A stretch of DNA of 64,000 bases from Branchipolynoe longqiensis (GCA_030323885.1 CM059186.1:20684998-20748997); one strand, 5' to 3'; positions 42,890-54,770 are shown, counted from the stretch's first letter. The notes: generated by a model from the letters alone, not told the origin. Program-made: numbers and translations.

Positions 42890-43190
42890 GAGCACAGCGC
42901 TGCACGGCGGCACATTACTGTTTGGCGCCAATATCATAATAACCTAATAATCTGATCAGCGCCTGGTCACGTGCACGCTGGGCACGGCGCGTCCGGACGG
43001 CCTAGTTAGGCTTTGTCTCATCTAATCCCTGCCGATCGGTGGGCGCTGACCCTGGGGCGCCCCGGTGAGGCTCGGGTGCGCCGGTAGAGGGCGCCACCTA
43101 AAGCGGTGGTGGGGTGGAGGAGGGGTGGTGTTCTGGGGAGAGGGGCTGGAGGTGGGAGGGTTAGTAGCGCCATCTTGTGTTCGGCGGGCT
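42890..43190. other. Unique island
   Basis: Unique GC-rich DNA with ggcgccaatatcataataac, cacgtgcacgctg, gtagagggcgccacc (a partial CTCF-like core) and gcgccatcttgtg (YY1-like). Confidence 0.4.
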
Positions 43191-43338
43191 AAGCAATAAC
43201 ATGAGGTTGCATAGTCCGAAGGTTTTGACTTTGTGCCATTTTCTGAGATAAATGTATGAAATTAATCGTGATAATCTACGTTACTTTAGTTTGAAGTAAC
43301 TTTTATTTCAAAAGGCTAACTTCGGTGATATTTGACAA

Positions 43339-45735
43339 CATCACCACAGAAATAAGAAAATCAACTGATGAGATGTGTCCCATGAAGAAAATAAAAATAC
43401 AAAAAAAACCAAGACCCTTGGGTAGAAAAAGACCTGCTAACACTCATCACAACCAAAAGTAAACTGGGCGATAAAGCAAAACGCACAGAAACAATAGAAG
43501 ACAAACTGGCCTACTGCATCGCCAGAAACAACTCTCTCAAAGCTGTGAGAACAGCAAAAAAGAAATACATAATGAAGCAGGACAAAGACTGGGGAAGCAA
43601 CGCAAACAAATTCTGGAAAAATGTAAACCTATTATTCCCAAAAAATAACAAAGAAGAGCATACAAACTTCCAAGATAACGAAGGGGCAATGCTCACAGAC
43701 AAAGATGCAGCAAACAAACTGAACAGACACTTTGCCACAATATGGCAAAAGCTTTCAGAAAAATTCAAAAAAAGATGGGAAAACAGATCAGGAACTGTGG
43801 AGAACGAAATCCCCACCTGCAAAACAGATATGATAGAAGTAAAAAAATTAATAAATGACATAGACATGAATAAACCAAGTGGAATAGATGAAATACCAAC
43901 CAAAATACTGAAAGAGGCACTCCAAGCCATCCCGGCCACCATAGTAGACCTATTCAACATCTCCTTTGAGCAGGGGCGTTTTATCTCAGCCTGGAAAATG
44001 GCAACCATCACCCCCATTCACAAAGGTGGAGACAAACAAAACATGGGAAACTACAGGCCAATACCAATTCTTCAAACCCCAGGCAAGCTCATTGAAAAAG
44101 TGTTACATAGACACATCAATGAACACCTGGAAAAAAACGATATACTAAACGAAAGACAAGGGGGCTTCAGGAAACTGCACTCCACATCAAAAACAATAGC
44201 TAACCTAACAAATTACATAATGGCATCAATGAACCAAAAACAGTTAGTTGGAGCCATCTTCATTGACTTCAGCAAAGCATTTGACACAGTAGACTACACA
44301 ATACTACTGGAAAAACTAAAAACCATGGGTATAAAATCCAACACTATGGATTGGATAAGATGCTACCTGAACAACAGGCAACAGAAAACAAAAATAAACA
44401 ATACATTATCAGACAACCAACCTGTCACATGTGGTGTACCCCAAGGGTCAGTGTTAGGGCCACTACTCTTTATAATCTATATAAACGATCTTGAAAAATG
44501 GTTGCAAACTGAATGCCTCCAACTATATGCAGATGACACAGTCATATATGCAAATGGCACCACAGAAGAGGAGGTAATAACTAAACTAAATAAACTCCTA
44601 CTAAAACTAGATGAGTGGTGTGAGTCCAACAAAATAACCATCAACACAAGCAAATCAAAAACAGTACTCTTCTCGCATAAACAAATGCCAGAAAGAAAAC
44701 TACACTGTAAGTTAGGAAACCAAACACTAGAAAATGTAGACCATTACAAATACCTAGGCCTTGAGTTGGACAGCCAACTAAACTACAACCTATGTATAAA
44801 TAAAATTATACAAAAAGTAAACCACAAACTGTGGCTATTTGCAAAGCTAAGAGACTACATGACACAAGAAATGTCAATAAAAATCTTCAAGGGCATGGTG
44901 CTCCCCTATTTTGACTATGGAGATGTAAACTACATGGGTGCGAGAAAAGAACTACTAAAAAAACTGCAAACACTGCAGAACAGAGCCCTAAAAATCTGTC
45001 TAAGAGTAGACAAGCTGCACCCCACCTATGACATACACAAAAGAACCAAAGTGAAATTACTAGAAAATAGGAGAATAATTCATTTGAAAACATTAGCATA
45101 TAGCTATAGTCAAAACATTAATCTTCTAACAAAACCACAAAGGCCTACTAGAGCAAATAATGCGCCACTACTAAAGCAGACCAGAAGCCAAATAAAAGCT
45201 CATGAGAGAAGCACGCTGGAAATGGCTGCCAAGGTGTGGAATGCCCAAACGGTAAAGGAATGACAAATTCCTGACCTAAAAACTTACAAAAAATATCTGT
45301 GCAAAATATGGCTAGGAAACCCCCAATAAGCTGCACTGCAAAGGGGCATGTGATATGTCACGGCCCACCAGCGGGACGCCCAAAGGAAGGTAACCATGCC
45401 AAAAGTAGCCAGATAACACACCACACAGCTACATACAAGCCTATGATATGTAAATAGGAGTAGGCTAGTCTAGTAATAAGAGTAGAACAAATAAATACAT
45501 ATATACCAAGAAAATCCAAAAGAAATAACATAGGCTATTAACCATACCAACCAATTATCTATCTGCTACTAAAATGCAGGCAATCAAATACCTTATCAGC
45601 AGCCACTGTGTGGAAAGATAACACCAACACTACAACTGGCCAGCATTGAAAACAAGCCCGGGTACCCAGGCTTATATGCTGTGGACAGTATAAATACAGC
45701 CTCAATAAAAAAATATAAAAAAAGTTGAAAACATG
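43339..45735 (+). mobile_element. 5'-truncated LINE, best preserved in the window
   Basis: A 2.4-kb insertion in a TTAA MITE. It has one long coding frame, a 400-bp 3' UTR, a hairpin-capable gcccgggtacccaggc block at 45657-45672 and an AATAAA-A(n) end near 45710-45730. ORF1 and endonuclease are absent. Confidence 0.88.
43394..45329 (+). pseudogene. LINE reverse transcriptase with a late stop
   Basis: The frame is open from about 43394 (upstream of the first ATG at 43545) to TGA at 45261-45263, and beyond that stop continues for 21 codons to TAA at about 45327, so the TGA is probably a point mutation. Landmarks are FWKNVNLLFPKNNK, PSGIDEIPTKILKEA, ITPIHKGGDKQNMGNYRPI (RT fingers), FIDFSKAFDTVDYTILL (block A), GVPQGSVLGPLLFIIYINDL, the intact catalytic LYADDTVIY and a C-terminal LQNRALKICLRVDK block. 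It belongs to the CR1/Jockey group. The RT core appears intact, so decay is recent. Confidence 0.9.
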
Positions 45736-45946
45736 CCAATTTAATTTAGGGAAACACTTAAAAACTCTGACAACATGGGCTTCAGTGGTGACAGGTTCTA
45801 TTAACTTGACTTATTACAACCTTCTATTCAGAAACACATGCTTAGTTTAATAAGTATCTAAATTTGTTATGTAGAATAAAATCTAGATGAGTGTTTTGCT
45901 TTTGAAAATTTGATGTTTTCATCGGGCTATGCAACTGTAATTCAGA

Positions 45947-46170
45947 GTGACACTAAACAGCCGTGTAATTAGGACATGTAGGTCATGATCCGTTCCAATT
46001 TAATTGTTTTTTTCTCTAAAGATGTACACTAGCTGAAAAAGTGGCTGTCAAAATGCAGTGTAATGTGTTGATCATCTGTGGCCTATTTTGTTAAGATGAA
46101 CCACCAATTCTTTTCTGACCAATCTCAACTCCATAGTTTTCTGCCAATGGCATACCCACCCTCCTCCCAC
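45947..46170. other. Unassigned AT-rich DNA
   Basis: Nothing recognised between the MITE and the next SINE. Confidence 0.4.
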
Positions 46171-46182
46171 ACCTTCCATCCT

Positions 46183-46533
46183 GACCAGATGGGGTGGCCG
46201 AATGAGTAGAGCGTCCGTCTCCTGTTTTGAGAGATCGGGAGATCCAAACCCATGAGTTCGTGGGTTCGAATCCTGGTCGAGTCAAACCAATGACTTAAAA
46301 ATTAATACTTGTTGCTTCCTAGCCAGGTGCTTGGCATTATTAGGTTAGTGCAAGGACTGGTTGGCTCAATGTCAGGATAATGTGACTGAGTGGGATATCA
46401 GGTCATGGTGCTGGTGGCCTGGTTTCCCAGTGGGGGAGCAGTATAAAGTCGCCATCAATGCACTCTCACAAGTCGGTACCCACGTCCTGATATGACCATA
46501 GATGTTGCTAGGAAGCAAAACAACAACAAACAA
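46183..46533 (+). mobile_element. SINE-A copy with 12-bp target duplication
   Basis: Complete, flanked by accttccatcct at 46171-46182 and 46534-46545. The head contains a small extra insertion before box B (gagatccaaacccatg). Confidence 0.92.
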
Positions 46534-46791
46534 ACCTTCCATCCTCCCTATCTGACAATATCCGCCTCTTCACCTTCTCCCCATTTTCTGCCTTCCTGCC
46601 TCTCCTTCTGTCCCTCCTTCGCCCTCCAACTCTCCATCTACATCACTCCCATTGCTCCCTCACCCCCATTGCTTAGCACTACAAAGTGAGAGATGTTAGG
46701 TTCGATTGCTAACCGAGTTAAACTATACATTTCTCTTTCCTTCTTTCATTCTGTCCTTCTTTCCTTCTCTCCTTTTGTCCCTTTTTCCCTT

Positions 46792-47190
46792 TTGCTTCTT
46801 TGCTTCTTTGCTTCTTTGCTTCTCTACTTCTTTGCTTCTTTGCTTCTTTGCTTCTTTGCTTCTTTGCTTCTTTGTATCTTTGCTTCTTTGCTTATCTGCT
46901 TCTTTGCTGCTTTGCTTCTTTGCTTCTTTGCTTCTTTGCTTCTTTGCTTCTTTGCTTCTTTGCTTCTTTGCTTCTTTGCTTCTTTGCTTCTTTGCTTCTT
47001 TGCTTCTTTGCTTCTTTGCTTCTTTGCTTCTTTGCTTCTTTGCTTCTTTGCTTCTTTGCTTCTTTGCTTCTTTGCTTCTTTGCTTCTTTGCTTCTTTGCT
47101 TCTTTGCTTCTTTGCTTCTTTGCTTCTTTGCTTCTTTGCTTCTTTGCTTCTTTGCTTCTTTGCTTCTTTGCTTCTTTGCTTCTTTCCTTC
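46792..47190. repeat. (CTTTGCTT)n octamer array
   Basis: About 50 nearly identical ctttgctt units, with variants mostly at the left end. All three plus frames stay open (CFFASLLL), an artefact of the repeat. Confidence 0.96.
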
Positions 47191-47358
47191 TTCCCTTCTT
47201 TCCTTCTTTATCCCTTTTCTTCTTTTCTTTCTTTGTTTCTTTATTTCCTTTCATCCGTCATTCCACCTTCCAATTTTCCTTCTTTCCTTCTCTCCTTCCT
47301 CCTTTCTAACAAGAGTATTTCTGCCTGTTTTGTCTTGAACTAAAACTAGCGGAAATTT

Positions 47359-47675
47359 GTAAGCTGCATAGTCCGATGGAATCATCAAATTGTGAAAACC
47401 AAAATCTAGAATTGATCCTACATCTATAATTATCCTTCATTGCACTGGTGCACTTACTAAATGCTTACTGATGCACAGAAGATAATGCTAAGGCAATGGG
47501 GCCCAGTATATTAAAATACATTCCAAAATTATTATGTGATGTTTTACCTTCAAATATCTACAATACAAAGTTAACTATTTATAATCAAAAACCAATTCAA
47601 ACTAACGCAAATGAGATTATAACGGCCAACCTCCTGTATTTATCTAAATAAAATTGTGGCAGAAATTCAAAAGCA
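47359..47675. mobile_element. TTAA MITE (family D), diverged
   Basis: Starts taagctgcatagtccgatgg, keeps the family body, and runs into a SINE-A fragment near 47676. Confidence 0.75.
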
Positions 47676-47832
47676 TTAATTGGCTCAATGTCAGGGTAAT
47701 GTGGCTGAGTGGGATATTGTGACATGTGTTCAGTATTTCAGTGGGACAGAACAATAGCGCCATGAGGGCTATGCACTGTCATTAGTCGGTACCCATATTA
47801 CTATGACATTACATGTTGATAGCACGCAAACC
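47676..47832 (+). repeat. SINE-A fragment, diverged 3' half
   Basis: gctcaatgtcagggtaatgt, gagtgggatattg and tagtcggtacccat are recognisable. Confidence 0.7.
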
Positions 47833-48164
47833 CCACTCACTCAGAAGGTAATATGCCAAAATTGTTTTATTTTCTTTGACAATGATAATCTATGAAACGA
47901 AGTATATATTATAATATCTGACCAACTATGACCAGGTGAAGTTATTTCTAAAACTGGCTAGAGAAAATTCCAAAGAATGATCCATTGTGATAGATACTAA
48001 TCCTTCTGGGAAAATCAGTTTCACAAGATGAAAATGCCCATCTTCAAACAGAGATTCAAATATGAAGCATACGTTGACTATTATCACCCCAAAGCCCCAC
48101 CACACAACCCAGCCCCACTCCTATAGCCCTCAGCCCAAAACCACATCCTACACCCTATAGCCCC

Positions 48165-48220
48165 TGTCCTGATATGACCTCAAATGTTGCTAGGACGCAA
48201 AATAACAACGAGCAAACCAA
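48165..48220 (+). repeat. SINE-A tail fragment
   Basis: gtcctgatatgacctcaaat plus gttgctaggacgcaaaataa only. Confidence 0.75.
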
Positions 48221-48289
48221 CACTATATAGTCCCACATCATATACATTTACGTCACAACCACACTCAACACGCCATCCTACCAGTGTTG

Positions 48290-48912
48290 TCCCAGGTCCA
48301 GCCTCACAACCAAACACCCCAGCTCAACAAACCCCCACCCCACAACAGTAACCACACCTCACACCAACACTCCCAGCCTCACAAGCCAACATCCCAGCTC
48401 AACAAACCCCCACCCCACAACAATAACGACACCTCACACCAAGATCCCCAGCCTCACAAGCCAACATACCAGCTCCACAAACCCCCACCCCACAACATGA
48501 ACCACACCTCACACCAAGACAGCCAGCCTCAGCCTGACAAGCCAACATCCCAGCTCAACAAACCCCCACCACACAAGAGTACCCACACCTCACACCAACA
48601 CCCCCAGCCTCACAAGCCAGCCTCACAAGCCAACACCCCAGCTCAACAAACCCCCACCCCACAACAGTAACGACACCTCACACCAACACCCCCAGCCTCA
48701 CAAGCCAACATCCCAGCTCAACAAACCCTGATACCCACAACAGTAGCCACACCTCACACCAACACCCCAAGCCTCATAAGCCAACATCCCAGCTCAACAA
48801 GCCCCCACCCCACAACAGTAACCACACCTCACACCAAGACCCCCAGCCTCACAAGCCAACATCCCAGCTCAACAAACCCCCACCCCACAGCAGTAACCAC
48901 TCCTCACACCAA
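48290..48912. repeat. 75-bp minisatellite with a 25-codon period
   Basis: About eight units of agcctcacaagccaacatcc..cagctcaacaaacccccacc..cacacctcacaccaa. The unit length is divisible by three, so a plus-strand frame repeats every 25 residues (PTSQLNKPPPHN) and is open for 128 codons from 48284. Later units contain stops, so a gene is unlikely. Confidence 0.88.
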
Positions 48913-48919
48913 GACCCCA

Positions 48920-49274
48920 TAACCACAACCCACAACCACGCCCTATACTACACACCACAACCACAAGCAAACCTGACAAACCAACACCTCACTCCACCGC
49001 CACACCCTAACCTGACAACCTGACAACCCATCCCACAACCTCACCAACCCCCACGCCATCAACCCCTACGCCATCAATCCCCTCCGCACCTAGCCCGACT
49101 CCCACAATGCAACACTCCACCCATCCCACCACAACCACACAACTCCACAGCCCACAATTCACACCCAACCCCACAACCCACAACCCACAACCCACAACCC
49201 ACAACTCCTCACAATCCGCCACCTCCACCACATCTTCCCACTTCATTACCACCCACCCACCGCACACCCACCCA
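48920..49274. repeat. C/A-rich low-complexity tract
   Basis: cccacaacccacaaccc-type sequence without a gene. Confidence 0.75.
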
Positions 49275-49612
49275 CCCTATTACCGGATGCGGTGGCCGAA
49301 TTGGTAGAGCGTAGGCTTCCCGTGCGAGAGATCTGGAGTTCGATTCCAGGTAGAGTCAAACCAATGACTTATACATTTTGATACATTTCGCTTCCTAGCC
49401 TGGCCTTCGGCATTAATAGGATAGAACAAGAACTGATTAGCTCAGTGTCAGGATAATGTGATTCAGTGTGATATCGGGGCATGGTGCTAGCAGCCTGATT
49501 TCCCACTGGTACAGCACTATAAAGTCGCCATGAATGCGCATTGCCACAAGTCGGTACCCATCCTGATATGACCCTAGATGTTGCCAGGATGTAAAATATC
49601 AACAACCAACCA
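49275..49612 (+). mobile_element. SINE-A copy, second head subtype
   Basis: The head gatgcggtggccgaattggt, box B gttcgattccagg and full body and tail. Flanks share acccacccaccgcacaccca, a target duplication within low-complexity DNA. Confidence 0.88.
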
Positions 49613-49924
49613 ACCCACCCACCGCACACCCACCCACCGCACACCCACCCACCCAATGCACACCCACTCACCCTCCGCACACCCACTCACCCTCCGCACA
49701 CACACCCACGTCCAGCAACAACGACGAGAAAGTTCGCCACCCATTGTCGCTAACCAACATCGTTGTCGTCAATAACACACACACACAGCCACCACCCCCA
49801 ACCCCACCCCCACCCACACCCCCACTCCCACCCCCCACCCACCACACACTGAGTAATAATACTCCATGTCCCGTAGACTCTTCTCAAACCGGCTGTAAGT
49901 TGTAACCCAAGAGGCCCGACGCGC

Positions 49925-50240
49925 GGAAGCTCTCGCCGGCAGACGTCGATCGACGTCGCATTCACCCTAGTGCACTATTTACTGCAGTAACGCGAGGCGT
50001 CGCGACGCGGGCGTGACAACCGGGAGCCATCTGGCGAGCCGATATAAACTTATTAAATATTAAGCCGAAATCAGAGGAGGAAAACTCTCACCGGCAGACG
50101 TCGATCGACGTCTCACCCGCCCCTATTATTATATGTTAATGCAGTAACTTGCGGCGTCCGGCGTCGCGACGCGGGCGTGCAAACCGGAAGCCATCTGGCG
50201 CGCCGATATAAACTTATTAAGCCGCAATCAGAGGAGAGAC
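49925..50240. repeat. Two-copy tandem duplication (155 bp) with 16-bp palindromes
   Basis: Each unit has the perfect palindrome gacgtcgatcgacgtc (49942-49957 and 50097-50112), then gcgtcgcgacgcgggcgtg, agccatctggcg and gatataaacttattaa. Units differ by scattered changes and a small indel. Confidence 0.9.
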
Positions 50241-50525
50241 GGTCGGGTTAAGCTTTGTTTCCGCCAATTACTTAAGATATTAGCTGCGCTGACAGCTCGC
50301 GCCCCTACCGGAAGCGGGTGGCGCGGCAAACTGACACATATTAAGCGTGAATGTCGGTAATAATGACGGCGTGAAGAGCACGGCGCGCCCGTGTAGGCCG
50401 CGCGGCTTTATTAGATGGAAAAATTCAATTGCGACTCCCTTTGCCGCGGTGTCATCTTTCGCTACCAATTACCTGTCAGGTACAATTACGCGCTCTGATT
50501 TAGGTTGGCGTGCGCACGCGCCGGG
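50241..50525. other. Unique island adjoining the tandem duplication
   Basis: Unique sequence with ccgccaattacttaag, ggctttattagatgg and a near-symmetrical caattacctgtcaggtacaa block followed by ttacgcg. Candidate regulatory DNA. Confidence 0.4.
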
Positions 50526-50529
50526 AGTG

Positions 50530-51235
50530 GTGTGTGTGGGTTTGTGTGTGTGTGTGTGTGGATGGGCTTGGGTGGGTGGGGGTTGTGTGGGGTAGGTGTG
50601 TGTGTGGGTGTGTGGGCGTTTGGGATCGTGGGCCTGTGGGGGTGTGGGTGTGTAGGGGTGTGGGTATGTGGGGGTGTGTAGGGTTGTGGGTATATGGGTA
50701 TGTGGGTATGTGGGTGTGTGGGTGGGGTAGGTGGATGTGGGTGTGGTGGTGGGGTGCGGGTGTGGGTGTGGGTGTTGTGGGTGGTATTGGTGGGTGTGTG
50801 GAGGTGGGGTGTGGGAGGGGAGGGGAGGGGAGGGGGGAGTTGGGGGGTAGTGGGATGGGGGGGGAGCGGGGATGGGGTTTAGAGGAGAGAGGGGTAGTGG
50901 AAGGGAAGGAGGGGATTTGGGTGTATGGAGTGGTGTGTGGTGATGGTGTGTGTCAGTGGAGTGAGTGGAGGATTTGGGTACATGGAGCGGTATGTGGTGA
51001 TGGCGTGTGTGAGGTGGGAGGGGAGGGGAGATTTGGGTGTATAGAGCGGTGTGTGTGGTGATGATAGTGGCGTGTGTGGGTGGGAGGGAGGAGTGAGGCG
51101 TCTGGGTGTATAGAGCGGTGTGTGGTGATGACGATGGTGACGGTGGTGGTGTTGGCGGTGGTGGCGGTGGTGGTGGTGGCGGTGGTGGTGGTGGTGGATA
51201 GGTTATTATCGTAAGGATAATGACTATGTATGTAG
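50530..51235. repeat. G/T-rich tracts and (GGTGGC)n
   Basis: gtgtgggtgtgtggg-type repeats, then gagtggaggatttgggt..gtgtgtggtgatg units of about 60-70 bp (50915-51130), then ggtggcggtggtggt. Confidence 0.85.
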
Positions 51236-51623
51236 GCTACACACGCACATCACATGCGTGTTCCTCTCTAACCCAACTCACCCGCCACCTCCACTAGCAC
51301 CATCACAATGGCTGCTGTATAGAGTCGGGGTAGGACTAGGAGTGTCTGGAGGTGGTGGGTGGTGTGGGGAGGGAGGGCGTAGGATATGAGAGGGGGATAA
51401 TTGGGAGGGGGGGGTCCATCATGTTCAAACAACCGAGGCAGCAGTTGTTCTTTTCGTGCCCATCGACGCCTCCCCCCAACTCCCCAACCCCCCATAATAA
51501 TGTCTGCATCATCCAGCGTCCCAACACCAGCCGGGCACCGGCATCTCTACCACCCGGTTCCTGTTGAATTACCTTCCCACCCACCCACACACCCACCCTA
51601 TCCTGCTGCCGGTGCTTACTTAG
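51236..51623. other. Unassigned DNA
   Basis: Mixed unique and G- or C-rich sequence; no gene recognised. Confidence 0.4.
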
Positions 51624-51931
51624 TCAAAGGGCGTGGTTGCCTAATCGGTAGAGCGCGGACCTCGCGTGCGGAAGGCCGGGAGTTCTGTTCCCGCCTGAAT
51701 CAAACAAATGATAATTGTCGCTTCCTAGCATGGCATTCAGCATTAATAGGATAGGGCTAGGACAGGTTAGCTCAGTGTCAGGATACTGTGACTGAGTGGG
51801 ATATTGGGGCATGATGCCGGCAGTCTGATTTCCCAGTGGGACAGCACTTTAAACTCGCCATGAGTGCACACTGTCAGTACCCGTCTGATATGACCGAAGA
51901 TGTTGCTAGGAGATAAACAACAAACAAACAA
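51624..51931 (+). mobile_element. SINE-A copy, second head subtype
   Basis: The head gcgtggttgcctaatcggta with a diverged box B (gttctgttcccg), then full body and tail. Confidence 0.86.
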
Positions 51932-51944
51932 GCTGCTTAGCCGG

Positions 51945-52195
51945 TACACTGGAACGCCTGTACACCGGAATATTGGGACACTGGAACCCTGCCACACGGC
52001 CATACTGGCACACTGGCACACCGGCACATTGGCACACTGGTAGTGGTACACTGGTACACAGGTACTGCGGCACACAAACACATTGGGACTATGGCACACT
52101 GGTACACTGGCACACGGGTAAACTTGCACACTGGGACTTCGGCACACCAGCACACTGGAACACTGGTACACTGGCACACCGACATATTGGGACAC
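51945..52195. repeat. (CACTGGCA)n octamer array
   Basis: cactggcacactggtac units with several variants. The minus-strand ORF (VPVCQCASVPVC) is a shadow. Confidence 0.88.
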
Positions 52196-52199
52196 CGCC

Positions 52200-52612
52200 C
52201 CACCCCGCCCCGCCTCGTCCCACTCCGCTCTGCTCCGCCCAACCACCTCCACATCCCTTCTCCACATCTCCCCACCCCTTGCACCCCTACACCCATCCGT
52301 CACCCATCCTTCACCCCCCCCCCCCACATCCATCCCTCCTGCACCCACACCTATCCCCATCCCTCCACTACCTCCACTACCTCCACTACCTCCACATCTA
52401 TCACTCCCGCATCCCTGCCCCCCCCCTACCACCATTTCCCCCACCACAACCCCATCCCTCCTCCATCCACCCACCTTATCCCTCTCCCACCCCCACTCAG
52501 CAACCCACCCCTGAACCCACCTCATCCTTCTCCTTTCACCACTCCGCTCCCACCCATACCACCCCCCCCCCCCCCCCCCCAACTCCAACCCCCATCCCTT
52601 CCCGTCCCTCTG
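52200..52612. repeat. C-rich low-complexity tract
   Basis: Includes a 20-base C-run near 52562-52581. Confidence 0.8.
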
Positions 52613-52614
52613 AG

Positions 52615-52960
52615 CCTCTGCCATGCCGTTAAATTCGCCCTTTGCTTGTCGGCAGCTGATCGCGTGGTGGTGGATCCGTTCAGAAGCTCTATTAAGTCTA
52701 ATAAGTCCTCGGCTGGGCTCGCTGCCAATTGGCAGGCAGTTCCAGCCCCCCGGCCAGCCCCGGCGCTCCTGCCCGGGCTCACCCCAGCACACCTCCCGGG
52801 GCCCGGACCCGGCCACCCGGGGCCAAGCACATGCCTCGCACCAATTGCCTCAATTTGAGCCGACTTAAACCGGGCGCCCGCCTTATTTGGGAATGGGTTA
52901 TTAGTTTTGGTAACTGCTTCTGAAAGGATTGTGGCCGCCCGGGGTTCATGTCGGTGTAGA
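52615..52960. other. Unique island
   Basis: Unique DNA with ctgccaattggcag (a perfect 14-bp palindrome at 52729-52742), aattgcctcaatttgagc and ggttattagttttgg. Candidate regulatory element. Confidence 0.4.
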
Positions 52961-53154
52961 TTTGGGCCTCTCTCCCACATACACACGCCCACGCCCCCAC
53001 ACACCTACCCACACACAGATAAATGTCCGTGTACATCTCGAAGGCTGGTGAGTTGAGTTACATGGACAGGCATTCAGTTTGTTTCAGGGACCTGGAGTTC
53101 CCTGGCTGCAGGAGGCGTGTGTGCGTGTGTACTTAGTGTATCAGTGTATGTGTC

Positions 53155-54240
53155 TGTTACAGAAGCAGCACCCCCCACACCCCACAGCCCACCCACACCC
53201 CACAGCCCACCCACAACTTCCACCCCACCCACAACCCCCACCCTATTCACAACCAACACCCACACCCACAACCCCACCCACCCACAACCCACCCACCCTA
53301 TTCACAATCCCCATGCCCACCCACAACCCCACCCACCCACAACCCCCACCCTATTCACAACCTACACCCCCACCCACAACCCCACCCACCCACAACCTCC
53401 AACCCACCCACAACCCCCACCCTATTCACAACCCACACCCTATTCACAACCCCCACCCCACCCCCACCCACAACCCCACCCCACCCACAACCCCCACCCT
53501 ATCACACCCCACACCCCACCCACCCCCACCCCACAGCCCACCCACAACCCTCCACCCCCACACAAACCCACACGCTATTCACAACCCCCACCCCCCACCC
53601 ACAACCCCAACCCACCCAAAACCCCCACCCCACCCACAACCCACCCACCCTATTTCACAACACCCAATCCCCACCCACAACCCCAACCCCACCCACAACA
53701 ACCCCCACGCCACCCACACCCACCACCCTATTCAAAACCCCCACCCCCACCCACAACCCCACCCACACCCCCACCACCCACCCACAACCCCCACCCTAAC
53801 TCACAACCCCCCATCCCCACCACACACCCCGCCCACCAAACCCCCACCACCCCACCCAAAATCCCCACCCTATCACAACCCCCATCCACACCCCTACAAC
53901 CCCGCCCCAATCCCACACTCACACACACACCCCCCACCTAACACAAACCCCCATCCCCACCCACACCCCCCCATAACGCCCCACCCCACCCACAACCCCA
54001 CCCTATTCACAACCCCATCCCCACCCACAATCCCCCATAACCCTCACCCCAACAAACCCCCCACCACCCACAACCCCACCCACCCACAAACCCCACAACC
54101 CGACCCACAATCCCCACACACCCACACCACACCCATAATCCCCACACCCCACCCATAACCCCCACACACCCCACCCACAATCCACACCCACTTATAACCC
54201 CCCCCCCCCCCACACACACACACACACACACACACAACCC
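53155..54240. repeat. (ACCCACCCACAACCCCC)n tract
   Basis: About 1.1 kb of ccacaacccccaccc-type repeats with ccctattcacaaccc blocks, ending in a C-run and (CA)n. The long ORFs are shadows. Confidence 0.92.
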
Positions 54241-54423
54241 CGGTCGGATTATTTTGTTTATAAGGGGCGGTGGGAAGACAACCAGTAATGGTTACACTAT
54301 TCATGCAATTTCTATTGTTAACAGAATAGTGTATGTTTGTGGAATAATGTATAGAAATAGTGAATACAAAATGTCTAAATGTCTATCTATTCAGCTTGGT
54401 GGGTTAACGTGTTGCCATGCTGG

Positions 54424-54456
<33 letters not shown>

Positions 54457-54765
54457 TAGGACTTTGTAAGTGAAGACGGCGATGGTGGGAGGGGAGCAGA
54501 GGGTGAGTGGGTGGAGACAAGGCCTATCAGATACCACGATAGATAAGGCCTGGATGGAACCCCAACAAGGAGTGGCCTTACAGGCCCGGGAACAGTTGGC
54601 CCGTGGTCAGGTTAGTGCTGTCACCGCCAGGGGCATGTTGCAATAACTCTTCAGAAGATTTTGTTACTTTTTTTTAGTTTAAAGGATAATGGTAGGTTTG
54701 TTTAACGACCCCCCCCCCCCCCCCCCCCCCCCCCTGGACAACAAGTAGACATCTGCTATTGGGGA
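54241..54765. other. Unassigned DNA with TA tract and C-run
   Basis: Unique AT-rich start, a TA tract (54424-54446), a block caccgccaggggcatg near 54624 resembling half a CTCF site, and a 25-base C-run at 54710-54734. Confidence 0.4.
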
Positions 54766-54770
54766 AAGGA

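Larger units (their letters stand above)
43203..45940. mobile_element. TTAA MITE (family D), split by a LINE
   Basis: The left part (ggttgcatagtccgaagg to about 43338) and right part (aaacatgccaatttaattta near 45740 to gggctatgcaactgtaa) align as one family D copy once the 2.4-kb LINE is removed. Confidence 0.85.

Noticed and set aside
46693..47343. Plus-strand ORFs of up to 216 codons (CFFASLLL repeats) that look like membrane proteins
   Set aside because: Octamer array artefact; all three frames are open.
49925..50112. CRE/ATF sites in gacgtcgatcgacgtc as proof of a promoter
   Set aside because: The palindrome is real, but a promoter cannot be claimed without transcription data; kept only as a finding on the duplication.
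1203..51931. Functional tRNA genes at the box A/B sequences
   Set aside because: They are SINE heads: each is followed by the same SINE body, and the cloverleaf is degenerate.
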